NCBI GenBank assembly: GCA_035528995.1
Contig: DATKXO010000018.1
Span: 1 to 36,840, forward strand
Source: DATKXO01 sp035528995
Lineage (GTDB): Bacteria; Planctomycetota; Phycisphaerae; UBA1845
Direction of reading: 5' to 3'
DNA length: 36,840 bases
In this document: in pieces, positions 1 to 7,395 of the stretch
Position numbering within the stretch: the first letter of the stretch is position 1
Layout: the number at the start of each line of letters is the position of its first letter
Translations under genes and position numbers: made by a program
Notes under the pieces: generated by a model
The model's input: the letters and a program-made list of their open reading frames with translations, nothing else
Told to the model about the DNA's origin: nothing
Databases searched by the model: none

Positions 1-440
1 TCCATGCGATCGTCCGGCAGGACGCCGCCGCGCAGCAGCCGCTTCTCCGCCTCGTAGTGCGGTTTGATCAGCGTGATGATGCGCCCGCCCTCGGCCAGCA
101 TGGTCCGGGCGGCCGGCAGGATCAGGTGCTGCCGGGTCCAGCCGACGTCGATGGTGATCAGCGGGACGCGCTCGGGCAGCTCGGCATGCATGGCGTTGAC
201 CCGCTCCATGACCACGACGCGCTCGTCGCGGCGCAGCCGGTAGGCCAGTTGGCCGTAGGCCGTGTCGACGGCGTAGACTTTTGCCGCCCCGCGCCTCAGC
301 AGGCAATCGACGAACCCGCCGACGCTGCAGCCCAGATCGGCGCAGACCAGCCCGGTCGGATCGACGTCGAAACGATCCAGGGCGGCCTCCAGCTTGGTGC
401 CACCGCGTGACGCGTACGGCGGGTCAGGTTTGGGCCCCAT
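1..440 (-). CDS. TlyA/FtsJ-family rRNA 2'-O-methyltransferase, S4-less, partial (C-terminus off window)
   Basis: The visible 146 codons read as the methyltransferase domain of the TlyA (hemolysin A) family, which uses S-adenosylmethionine to 2'-O-methylate rRNA. The family's linker SRGGTKL occurs near residues 11-17. The SAM motif ADLGCSVGGF follows, then VYAVDTAYGQLAYRLRRD and LIKPHYEAE, which carries the second lysine of the K-D-K-E catalytic set. TlyA proteins usually begin with an S4 RNA-binding domain of about 60 residues. Here an in-frame TGA (450-452) lies four codons before the ATG, so no S4 domain can be encoded in this frame. The ATG has no clear Shine-Dalgarno sequence. The gene follows rpsT on the same strand after about 200 bases. 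The fold and family are confident; the rRNA target is inferred from the family. Confidence 0.85.
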   Translation of the reverse strand, partial: MGPKPDPPYASRGGTKLEAALDRFDVDPTGLVCADLGCSVGGFVDCLLRRGAAKVYAVDTAYGQLAYRLRRDERVVVMERVNAMHAELPERVPLITIDVGWTRQHLILPAARTMLAEGGRIITLIKPHYEAEKRLLRGGVLPDDRM

Positions 441-500
441 GGTCTGATCTCAGCGGCGCTCGGCCCGACGCATCCATGGTCTGACCTCAACGGCGCCCGG
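437..500. repeat. Imperfect 27-base direct repeat over the methyltransferase start
   Basis: Bases 437-463 and 474-500 are near copies (CCATGGTCTGAYCTCARCGG core, then GCKCGG/GCCCGG), offset by 37 bases with three or four differences. The first copy contains the ATG of the methyltransferase gene. The second contains an out-of-frame ATG preceded by a GAGG. Confidence 0.75.
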
Positions 501-593
501 GTCGGCGCGCGGAAAACGGGCAGCCTGCGCGACCACCCGTTGCACGTACTGCTCCAAGCGGGGCCGGTCATCACGGACGGCGGCACAACTCCG

Positions 594-619
594 CCGGCGG
601 CACGCCCGGGCGCCGCCGG
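594..619 (-). terminator. Possible hairpin downstream of rpsT
   Basis: A perfect 8-base inverted repeat (CCGGCGGC / GCCGCCGG) with a 10-base loop lies 26 bases beyond the rpsT stop. It is not followed by a convincing T-run, so it may only slow transcription or protect the 3' end. GC-rich sequence makes such hairpins frequent by chance. Confidence 0.3.
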
Positions 620-644
620 TCCGACGGCCGCCCCGCGTTGCGAA

Positions 645-926
645 TCAGCCCTCAGCGGCACCCGCGGCCAGCTCGTTGAGCCGTTTGGCCAGCCGGGCCT
701 TCTTGCGGGCGGCCATGTTCTTGTGCAGGGTGCCCTTGGCGGCGGTCTGATCGAGCGTCCTGGTGACGGCCCGGAACTGGGCCTGGGCCTTTTCCAGGTC
801 GCGATCGCGAAGGGCGTCGGTGAACTTGCGAATCTGGGTCTTGACCTCGCTCTTGCGAGCCCGGTTGCGGACCCGGCGGGTCTCGTTCTGTCGGATCCGC
901 TTAAAGGCGGAAAGGGAATGCGCCAC
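645..926 (-). CDS. rpsT: 30S ribosomal protein S20
   Basis: The 93-residue product is a primary 16S rRNA-binding protein of the small ribosomal subunit. It shows the family N-terminus AHSLSAFKRIRQNETRR, a very basic helical body (RNRARKSEVKTQIRKF) and the late block KGTLHKNMAARKKARLAKRL. The length is normal for S20. Translation starts at GTG, decided by a strong AGGAG seven bases upstream; no better ATG exists. The TPR protein gene ends 35 bases upstream on the same strand, so co-transcription is possible. A candidate promoter also sits inside that gene's 3' end. Confidence 0.97.
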   Translation of the reverse strand: MAHSLSAFKRIRQNETRRVRNRARKSEVKTQIRKFTDALRDRDLEKAQAQFRAVTRTLDQTAAKGTLHKNMAARKKARLAKRLNELAAGAAEG

Positions 927-961
927 TAGTCTTCTCCTGATGCGTCACAATGGTCTCAACA

Positions 962-2434
962 CTACCGTTTCTTCAGTCCATCCATTCTACCACGAACGTC
1001 GCGATAGTTGTAATCGATCTGCAGCAGCTCGCCGTAGGTGGCCAGGGCGTCGGTGACCAGCCCCTCGGCCTCCTGGGTACGCCCCAGCCAGTACTTGAGG
1101 GCCTTGGCCGTTTCGTCCTCCTTGAACTCGTAGGTGGCCACCGCCTTGGTCAGCGTGGCCGCCGCCTGGCTGTGGTAGCCCTTCTCGTGAAAGCAGCGAC
1201 CCAGGTACAGGTCGCAACGGGTGCGGTTCTTGGGGTCGGCCCGTGCGGCCTGGAAGATGGGAATGGCGTCGTCGATGCGCCTGGCCTGGAACAGGCGCGT
1301 GCCGTACTCGTAGCGGACTCGCAGGTCGGTGGGGTACTTTTTGACCCGCTCGCCGAAGACCTTGAGCTCGAAGCGGAGCTGCCTGGTGAGGGCCTCGCGG
1401 GCCGCTTCCTTGTCTCCCGAGTCCCTCACCTGGCGGTAGGCCCGGCCCAGTTGCCGCATGCGAACGTCGTCGGCCCGCATCTTGTAGCGGTACTCGCCGT
1501 CCTTCTTGAACTCCTGGACCAGGATGCCGATGGCCTTGGTCTCGCGCTCCTCGTTGTCCTGACGACAGAGCAGCTCGACCAGCGTCATGACCTTGCCGAT
1601 GACGCCGGGGTTTTCGGCCATCTCGTGCTCGGCCTTGGCGATGAGCTGTTCGAGACGCTCGTCGGACTGGACCATGCGATCCTCGTCGTGCAGGTCGGCC
1701 TGGCCCTCGCGGTCCTGGATGCTCTCCGTGAACGACTCCGCGGTCTGGTACTGCCCCTTGAGGATGGTCAGCTTGGTGGACAGGTCGCGCTGGACGTTGG
1801 CCAGGGAGGTGTCCTTGGGGTCAATCCGGGCTTGGATGGCCAGGGCCTCGATGCCGAGCCGGAAGGCCTGGACGGCCAGGTCGGTCTCGCCGCGAGCCTG
1901 AGCCCGGTCGCCGAGTTCCTCGTAGACATCCTTGAGCAGGGCGAACCGCTTGGCGCTGGGCTTCTTCTCGTTCTCGGCCGCGTGACGGTAGATGGAGCCG
2001 ACCCACATAAGGGTGTCTTCGCAGCGGGCCTTATTGGCGTTCTTGAGCAGCCCTTCCATGTAGCCGACGTTCATCGGATCGTGGGCCAGCAGCCACTCGG
2101 CGTTGAGCATGGCCTTGAGCGGGTCCTTGTTGGTCATGGAGTGCCTGACGCCGTCGGTGAAGCCGGACTTCTTCCCTCCGGTGTGCTGTCGGGCCACGCC
2201 GCAGCCACGGAGGGGCTGATGGCCCTCGTCGACGGCCTCGGGCCACAGGGCCAGCCCGTCGATGTAGCACTTCACGGCGTAGTCGTAGCTGCGGGTCTTG
2301 ACCAGCTCTTCGGCCCGGGCGAACCACTTGCGGGCCTTGGCCTTCTCGGCGTCGGTGACGACGTACCGGGCGTTGGGGTCGACCTCCTCGGCCTGCTCCT
2401 CGGCGGCGGCGGGTTTCTTATTGTCCTTGGCCAT
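962..2434 (-). CDS. Tetratricopeptide-repeat protein
   Basis: The 490-residue, charged, helical protein carries no signal peptide and no membrane segment, so it is probably cytoplasmic. TPR-like helix pairs can be seen near the N-terminus (AEKAKARKWFARAEELVK...YDYAVKCYIDGLALWP). They recur toward the C-terminus (YEYGTRLFQARRIDDAIPIFQAA; LYLGRCFHEKGYHSQAAATLTKAV; KYWLGRTQEAEGLVTDALATYGELL). The middle is a long charged helical stretch. I chose the ATG that gives MAKDNKK, just before a low-complexity Ala/Glu linker. An upstream GTG adding eight residues is open but has no better ribosome site. It is divergent from def and directly upstream of rpsT. Such proteins usually scaffold protein-protein contacts; no specific function can be assigned. 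Confidence 0.85.
   Translation of the reverse strand: MAKDNKKPAAAEEQAEEVDPNARYVVTDAEKAKARKWFARAEELVKTRSYDYAVKCYIDGLALWPEAVDEGHQPLRGCGVARQHTGGKKSGFTDGVRHSMTNKDPLKAMLNAEWLLAHDPMNVGYMEGLLKNANKARCEDTLMWVGSIYRHAAENEKKPSAKRFALLKDVYEELGDRAQARGETDLAVQAFRLGIEALAIQARIDPKDTSLANVQRDLSTKLTILKGQYQTAESFTESIQDREGQADLHDEDRMVQSDERLEQLIAKAEHEMAENPGVIGKVMTLVELLCRQDNEERETKAIGILVQEFKKDGEYRYKMRADDVRMRQLGRAYRQVRDSGDKEAAREALTRQLRFELKVFGERVKKYPTDLRVRYEYGTRLFQARRIDDAIPIFQAARADPKNRTRCDLYLGRCFHEKGYHSQAAATLTKAVATYEFKEDETAKALKYWLGRTQEAEGLVTDALATYGELLQIDYNYRDVRGRMDGLKKR
984..1013 (-). promoter_or_regulatory. Weak candidate promoter for rpsT
   Basis: On the minus strand a TTACAA hexamer (1008-1013) and a TAGAAT hexamer (984-989, 5/6 to the sigma-70 -10) are 18 bases apart, inside the last codons of the TPR gene and about 50 bases ahead of the rpsT GTG. 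The -35 match is poor, so this is tentative. Confidence 0.25.
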
Positions 2435-2509
2435 TGAGCGACGATCACCGGCCCCCACGTGGCGTGGGCCGGGATTCCGACAAACGCCTAACCCTCAGGG
2501 GTCCAACCC

Positions 2510-2537
2510 TTTACAAAACACAAACCAGCCATAATAT
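2510..2537 (+). promoter_or_regulatory. Candidate sigma-70 promoter for def-fmt
   Basis: TTTACA (2510-2515, 5/6) is followed after 16 bases by TAATAT (2532-2537, 4/6), in the only A+T-rich patch between the divergent TPR and def genes. It would give a leader of about 50 bases before the def ATG at 2592, which has GGGAGG nine bases upstream. Confidence 0.5.
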
Positions 2538-2591
2538 TAGGGTAGCTGGCCGTGTCAAGCTGGATCGAGTTCGGGCGGGAGGCAGGCCCCT

Positions 2592-3122
2592 ATGGGCGAC
2601 CGGATCGACGTGGACAATCTAGGCATCGTTTTCTATCCGGACCCGGTCCTGCGCAAGACCTGCCGGCCGGTCGAGCGGTTCGACGAGAACCTGGCCCGCC
2701 TGGTCCAACGGATGTTCGAGCTGATGCGGGCGGGCAAGGGGATCGGGCTGGCGGCGCCTCAAGTGGGGGTGACACTGCGGCTGCTCATCTGCAATCCGAC
2801 GGGCGAGCCGGCCGACGACATGGTCTGCATCAACCCCGAGCTGACCAACCTGATCGGGTCCGAGGAGCGGGAAGAGGGCTGCCTGTCGCTGCCCAACGTG
2901 TCGGTGCCCATGCGGCGAGCCGTCCAGGCCCGCATCCGGGCTTACGACGTGACCGGCAAGCCGTACGAACGCGACGGCACGGACCTTCTGGCTCGGGTCT
3001 GGCAGCACGAGAACGACCATCTCGACGGGCGGATGATCATCGACTCGATGTCGGATAGCGCCCAGCTCGCCAACCGGCGGGCGCTCAAGCAGCTTCAGGC
3101 CGAGTTCAAACAGTCCGCCTGA
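2592..3122 (+). CDS. def: Peptide deformylase
   Basis: This cytoplasmic metalloenzyme removes the N-formyl group from nascent proteins, the step that reverses the work of Fmt. All three family motifs are intact: GIGLAAPQVG (residues 50-59), EEGCLSLP with the metal-binding Cys97, and QHENDHLDG. The last motif supplies metal ligands His139 and His143 and the catalytic Glu140. At 176 residues it has the usual length. The fmt gene begins 22 bases downstream, the common def-fmt operon order. A GGGAGG ribosome site supports the start. Confidence 0.97.
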   Translation: MGDRIDVDNLGIVFYPDPVLRKTCRPVERFDENLARLVQRMFELMRAGKGIGLAAPQVGVTLRLLICNPTGEPADDMVCINPELTNLIGSEEREEGCLSLPNVSVPMRRAVQARIRAYDVTGKPYERDGTDLLARVWQHENDHLDGRMIIDSMSDSAQLANRRALKQLQAEFKQSA

Positions 3123-3144
3123 CCCCCGGGGAGAACGCCCAACC

Positions 3145-4095
3145 ATGCGGATCATCGTCGCCGCCTCGGGAGAGTTCGCCGTACCCTCGTTGCGCTGCCT
3201 GAGCAATAGCGATCACGAGATCGCCTTCGTGCTGACCCAGCCGGACCGCGTCGCCGGGCGAGGGCGTAAGACCAAACCCACGCCCGTCCGTGAAGCGGCC
3301 GAGCACTACGGTCTGAAGGTCATCCCGACAGACGACATCAACTCCGCCGAGATTCTGGAGCGCGTCAAGGCCGCCCAGGCGCGGGTGGGTGTGGTGGCCG
3401 CCTTCGGTCAGAAGATCGGTCCGGATCTGCTCGAGGCCATGCCGGGCGGTTGGGTCAACCTGCACGCGTCGCTGCTGCCGGCCTATCGAGGTGCGTCGCC
3501 CATCCACCGGGCCGTCCTCGACCGGCAGGCGGAATCCGGCGTGACCGTGTTTCGGCTGGTGCAGCGGATGGACGCCGGGCCGATCCTGGTCACGCGGCGC
3601 ACGGCCATCAAGCCGGAGGAAACGACCGACGAGCTGCACGATCGGCTGGCCCGCGTCGCGTGTGATGCGATCAAGGTCACGCTGGACATGTTCGAGGACG
3701 GCATTCCCGACGGCATCCCACAGGACGAGTCGCTGGTCACCAAGGCGCCGAAGCTTCGCAAGGAGGACGGCCGGATCGACTTCAGCCGAACCACCGAGGA
3801 GGTGGCCGCTCATATTCTCGGCATGTGGGACTGGCCGGGGGCGTCGTGCCGGTTCGTGTCGGCCGATGGAAAACGGAACGAGCGCGTCATCCTGGCCCGG
3901 GCCCGACCGGCCGAGACGACGGCCAAGCCGACGGACGGCGCCACGCCGGGCCAGATCGGCGAACAGCTCTACGTGGCGACCGGCGACGGTTTCCTGGAGC
4001 TATTGGAGATCAAGCCGGAGTCCGGTCACGTCATGCCCTGGCCCGACTTCGTCAACGGGCGGCACGTGCAGGCGGGCGACCGGTTCGAGAGCTGA
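3145..4095 (+). CDS. fmt: Methionyl-tRNA formyltransferase
   Basis: Fmt transfers a formyl group from 10-formyl-tetrahydrofolate to Met-tRNA for translation initiation. The N-terminal Rossmann-like domain holds the catalytic set Asn105, His107 and Asp143, within VNLHASLLPAYRG and RLVQRMDAGPIL. This is nearly the numbering known for the E. coli enzyme (106, 108, 144). From about residue 205 the C-terminal tRNA-binding barrel follows. The length of 316 residues is normal. It is the second gene of the def operon, with GGGGAGA upstream of the ATG. It ends 49 bases from a convergent gene of unknown function. Confidence 0.97.
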   Translation: MRIIVAASGEFAVPSLRCLSNSDHEIAFVLTQPDRVAGRGRKTKPTPVREAAEHYGLKVIPTDDINSAEILERVKAAQARVGVVAAFGQKIGPDLLEAMPGGWVNLHASLLPAYRGASPIHRAVLDRQAESGVTVFRLVQRMDAGPILVTRRTAIKPEETTDELHDRLARVACDAIKVTLDMFEDGIPDGIPQDESLVTKAPKLRKEDGRIDFSRTTEEVAAHILGMWDWPGASCRFVSADGKRNERVILARARPAETTAKPTDGATPGQIGEQLYVATGDGFLELLEIKPESGHVMPWPDFVNGRHVQAGDRFES

Positions 4096-4120
4096 CCAAC
4101 GAGATCTCTATCGTCGGCGG

Positions 4121-4246
4121 GCCGGGCGCTCGGTGGGCCTCCGGCTATTCGGTCACCGTCGTCGGAGGAATCTGCACTTCCGGCATATCATCGTCCTTGA
4201 GTATTCCCAATTGCAGGCCGGTCCATTTCAGCTCGACGAGCGGACT
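4121..4246. repeat. Duplicated segment, copy 1 (3' end of first paralogue)
   Basis: This aligns without gaps to 5379-5504 at a constant offset of 1258 bases. Over about 102 coding bases I count nine differences. The match continues with two differences in 20 bases beyond the stop codon, into the spacer before fmt. It is the best-preserved part of a tandem gene duplication. Confidence 0.9.
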
Positions 4247-5275
4247 GGACGTTCCCTCCTTTCGACAGCGCCGGGCATGCTCCAGTATCGCCTCGCGGAT
4301 GCGTTCGTGCGGTACTCCCAGAGCATCAGCCCTGCGCACCGCCCAGAAGCGCGACTCGTAGTAGGGAGCGTGCTCCACGCCCTCAATGTAATCCAGGAGC
4401 TTCGTAGCCGGGCTCTGAACCTCGATCCGCCAAATGCAGCGCCGGACGTACTCTTCGAGATTGACGTGCTCGGCCCGGAGCACGGGCCGCCACGCCTCCA
4501 GGTCCGCGACGATCTCCTTATCGGCCAGATACGACAAAACGTCTGCCGCCCCGTAATGGAATGTGTCCCACGCGTCTCCATCACGGACCAAGTGGCGCAG
4601 CCTGGGTAGCGTGGTTTCGTCAAACAGGCCCAGCAATTCGAGCAGGACCTCCTCCGGTGCACCGCGCTTCCACTTCTTCTCGACGATCTCGAGGGCCGCT
4701 TCCTGCCTGCGTGCCAGCGGCAGCTCGCATTCGGCGATTAGCCGGGCGCAGACGGAATCCAGCTTGGGCTCCTGCCCCCCTCTTATGCAGACGGCTGTCA
4801 GGAACTCCGTCACCGGTTCCTGGTTTTCTGTTGTGCTCATCAGAGCTTCTGCACCGTACATGACAAAAGTGCGCAGGAACCCCTTTGCCACCCTCACCTT
4901 GTCTGCTTCGGACGGAGGCACTCCGCGGAAGCCCTTGGCCGCAGTCTCCAGGTGTGGTCGCAGGAAGTCGAGTATCTGTCGAGTGCCGACGTCGTCGGCA
5001 AGCTCACACGCCAACCTCAATGCCGCGTGGGGAGACAGCCGCACCCGCGAGTCGTCGCCTGCCAGTGCCAGAAGCCGGGCGAGCACTTCCGCGTCACCGC
5101 GCGGGGTTTCGCCCCGAATGGCTTCGCTCCACGCGCTCAACTGCTCCACGCCGACATGCCTGTCCGACTTCTCCCACGCCTCCAGCGCCTTCTCCACAGC
5201 AGGCGAGGCCACGTCGCCCGCCGCAGCAGACAGCCCGGTCAACACCCACGCTCCAAACGCCAGAATCGTGATCAC
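4145..5275 (-). CDS. Secreted helical protein of unknown function, paralogue 1
   Basis: I do not recognise this family. The 376-residue product begins with a signal peptide (M/V-ITILAFGAWVLTGLSAAAGD). The start is a GTG chosen because GGAAGGAG lies seven bases before it; the frame is open further upstream but without such a site. The rest is a succession of amphipathic helices reminiscent of HEAT-type repeats, for example GAADVLSYLADKEIVADLEAW and ERIREAILEHARR. The conserved tail is SPLVELKWTGLQLGILK followed by an acidic Pro-rich end. It is a tandem paralogue of the gene at 5403-6536. The spacer between them is 127 bases. It is the last gene of a cluster of exported proteins and converges on fmt. 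Confidence 0.8.
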   Translation of the reverse strand: MITILAFGAWVLTGLSAAAGDVASPAVEKALEAWEKSDRHVGVEQLSAWSEAIRGETPRGDAEVLARLLALAGDDSRVRLSPHAALRLACELADDVGTRQILDFLRPHLETAAKGFRGVPPSEADKVRVAKGFLRTFVMYGAEALMSTTENQEPVTEFLTAVCIRGGQEPKLDSVCARLIAECELPLARRQEAALEIVEKKWKRGAPEEVLLELLGLFDETTLPRLRHLVRDGDAWDTFHYGAADVLSYLADKEIVADLEAWRPVLRAEHVNLEEYVRRCIWRIEVQSPATKLLDYIEGVEHAPYYESRFWAVRRADALGVPHERIREAILEHARRCRKEGTSSPLVELKWTGLQLGILKDDDMPEVQIPPTTVTE

Positions 5276-5378
5276 GACGCGTCTCCTTCCGCAGAATCCT
5301 AAGGTCCACATTCGTACGACGGTTGAAGCCACACGCCGCTCCAAACCCGGCGCCGGGTTCGACGCCTTTCGCCGGCGC

Positions 5379-5504
5379 GCCGCGCGCCCGGTGGGCCTCG
5401 GCCTATTCGGTCCACGTCTTCGGAGGAATCTCCACTTCCGGCAGGTCATTCTCCTTGAGTATTCCCAATTGCAGCCCGGTCCATTTCAGCTCGACGAGCG
5501 GACT
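5379..5504. repeat. Duplicated segment, copy 2 (3' end of second paralogue)
   Basis: This is the partner of 4121-4246. It covers the last codons of the upstream paralogue, its stop codon and about 20 bases of the spacer after it. Confidence 0.9.
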
Positions 5505-6536
5505 TGCCTTCCCCACCTTCTTGGTGCGCTGGGCATGCTCTAAGATTGCATTACGGATGCGTTCGTGCGCTACACCCAGGGCCGCGGCCCGGCGGACGGC
5601 CCACGCGCGCGAGTCGCGATGGCGGGGCGAATCGACACTCGCGATGTAGTCCAGGAGCTTCGTCGGCGGCTTCTGAACCTCGATCCGCCAAATGCAGCCC
5701 ATCAGTTGCTCTTCCATGTAGCGATGCTGCGCGTGGAAAGCCGGCCTGCGCGCTTCGAGATCGGCAATGATCTCTGCATCCCCGAAGAACGAGAGCACAT
5801 CGGCGGCCCCAAAATGAAATGTCTCGGGCGTATCTCCAGCACGCACCAGCTCCCGCAACTTGGGAAAGGCGCCGTTGTCGAGTAAGCCAACCAGTTCAAA
5901 CAACGCTTCGTCCGGCGCGCCTCGCCTCCACGCCCTTTCGATAATCCTGGCCAGGGCATCCTGGCGGACCTCAGGAGGCACTTGGCATTGTTTGATGAGC
6001 CGTATGCACTCGGCTCTCGTCCCGGCCACTTGCCATCCCGAGATGTAGGCCCATGCAATGCAATCCAGCAGCAGCCTGTGATCGCCGACCAAAGGCATGA
6101 CGTGCGGCGCCCCGTGCAACCCGAAGGCGACCACGACGCTCTTGAGTGCGTGCGGTTCCCCGTCCGGAGGTACGCCTCCCGTCTCCTCCCACGCCGCCTC
6201 AAGGCGCTCCAACAGCGATCTCATGGTCTGCTCCAACCGCCGCGATCCCTCCTCGTCGGCAATCTCGCACGCTACGATCACTGCGAAATAACGGGGCCAA
6301 ACGCCGAGGGTCTCCTTGTCGATGATGGCAATCAGTCGATCCAGGACTTCAAGGTCTCCCTTCTTTGTCCCGGCGCGCACCACCTGCGCCCAAGATCGCA
6401 CCTCCGTGATGTTCACCGACCTCTCCGCTGTCTCCCACTGGTGAAGCGTCTGTTCCACATCCGGTGCCAAACCTGAACCTGTGCCCGAAGCTGCCGGCGT
6501 CGAAACAAAAAGGACTGCGAATAAAAGCGCGTTCAT
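5403..6536 (-). CDS. Secreted helical protein of unknown function, paralogue 2
   Basis: The product has 377 residues, one longer than its neighbour at 4145-5275, and the two align over most of their length. A signal peptide (MNALLFAVLFVSTPAASG) starts at an ATG preceded by GGAG. The N-terminal thirds have diverged, sharing mainly the pattern 'W.....V.....W...(V/I)R..T..GD.EVL.RL.A'. The C-terminal half is close: GAADVLSFFGDAEIIADLEA, CIWRIEVQ, TKLLDYI, then SPLVELKWTGLQLGILK. No catalytic motif is evident. The preceding gene (HExxH lipoprotein) ends 16 bases upstream, so the two are probably translated from one message. A HEAT-like scaffold or periplasmic binding role is a guess from the helical pattern. 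Confidence 0.82.
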   Translation of the reverse strand: MNALLFAVLFVSTPAASGTGSGLAPDVEQTLHQWETAERSVNITEVRSWAQVVRAGTKKGDLEVLDRLIAIIDKETLGVWPRYFAVIVACEIADEEGSRRLEQTMRSLLERLEAAWEETGGVPPDGEPHALKSVVVAFGLHGAPHVMPLVGDHRLLLDCIAWAYISGWQVAGTRAECIRLIKQCQVPPEVRQDALARIIERAWRRGAPDEALFELVGLLDNGAFPKLRELVRAGDTPETFHFGAADVLSFFGDAEIIADLEARRPAFHAQHRYMEEQLMGCIWRIEVQKPPTKLLDYIASVDSPRHRDSRAWAVRRAAALGVAHERIRNAILEHAQRTKKVGKASPLVELKWTGLQLGILKENDLPEVEIPPKTWTE

Positions 6537-6552
6537 GATTCTTCTCCAGATA

Positions 6553-7377
6553 CTACCGTGCCGGCGGTCCACACTCCGGTGATGCTTGAAGCCACACGCC
6601 CTCCCACACGCGGCACCATATCTCACGTTTCTCACTGAATGGAATGGTGAGGTTGAACGGCCACACCGGATCGGGCGAACCATACGGCACACCACACCCA
6701 TCCAATAAGTGGTCATTACGCGCACAAGGTGGGTCGGGAGACGGACAGCGGCAGGGGATGTGTTCTGCATCGTCGTATTCTCCATAGCCGTCTCGCCGCA
6801 GGAAGAAATGTGCCACCTCGTGCTCGAGAACGAAGTACGACAAGACCTCTGCAGGACTCAGATTTGGTACAAACCCCGATCCCTGGGTCATTCCACCGTC
6901 GTTGAGAAGGATAAACGATCGCCCGAAGGGGGGATACCCCGCGGGGTCGCACGATATGGCCTGCGGAAGTCCAATCGGCGGAAGCGTCTGATATGCACCT
7001 GCAAAATAGATGTTCAACTTGCCATCAGTCCAATAGTTGGCAAGGATATGGTCTCGAAAGAAGTTGAACGCGTACGGCCTTTGCTGAAAATAGAATTGGC
7101 TATCTACCGCGTTGAGCACATTCTGCGGAAGTACGAAGTCGATATTGCCACCGAACACGCGCCGATTGTTGCTGAGCTGCGTGAGGAAGTCGCGAATCTC
7201 CGCGTTGGTCAGCCTGCACCCCCTATTGCTCCGGCCGCCGACGCTCTCGCCGGGGCCGAGCACCACCCAGGCTTCCACCGGGACGCTTCCGGTTCGCGGC
7301 TGGACGGGCTCCCCGGGGCCGCAGCCCGCACCAGCAACCACCAGTGCCACACAACACGCAGCGCGACGTAGCAGCAT
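6553..7377 (-). CDS. Putative lipoprotein with metzincin-like HExxH motif
   Basis: The 274-residue product starts with MLLRRAACCVALVVAGAGC, a signal resembling a lipoprotein signal with Cys19, although Gly at -3 is not typical. Residues 186-196 read HEVAHFFLRRD. His186, Glu187 and His190 form a zincin core, and Asp196 occupies the third-ligand position of the HExxHxxGxx(H/D) metzincin pattern. Further on, HLLDG sits where a Met-turn would be expected, with Leu instead of Met. The C-terminal FSEKREIWCRVW resembles the helix that follows in M43-like peptidases. Cysteines at 54 and in CRCPSPDPPC suggest disulphides. Activity is therefore plausible but unproven. The dockerin-repeat gene ends 18 bases upstream and the paralogue pair follows downstream. 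Confidence 0.75.
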   Translation of the reverse strand: MLLRRAACCVALVVAGAGCGPGEPVQPRTGSVPVEAWVVLGPGESVGGRSNRGCRLTNAEIRDFLTQLSNNRRVFGGNIDFVLPQNVLNAVDSQFYFQQRPYAFNFFRDHILANYWTDGKLNIYFAGAYQTLPPIGLPQAISCDPAGYPPFGRSFILLNDGGMTQGSGFVPNLSPAEVLSYFVLEHEVAHFFLRRDGYGEYDDAEHIPCRCPSPDPPCARNDHLLDGCGVPYGSPDPVWPFNLTIPFSEKREIWCRVWEGVWLQASPECGPPAR

Positions 7378-7395
7378 AATTCGCCGTCCCCTCTC

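Noticed and set aside
950..2437. Long plus-strand open frame of 495 codons
   Set aside because: It is antisense to the TPR protein across its full length. The product is Leu/Val/Gly-rich without domains, as expected from the third-codon GC bias of the real gene.
5276..5449. N-terminal extension of the first duplicated protein
   Set aside because: The frame is open, but the extra 58 residues are Arg/Pro-rich, would bury the signal peptide, and lie upstream of a strong ribosome site at the GTG used.
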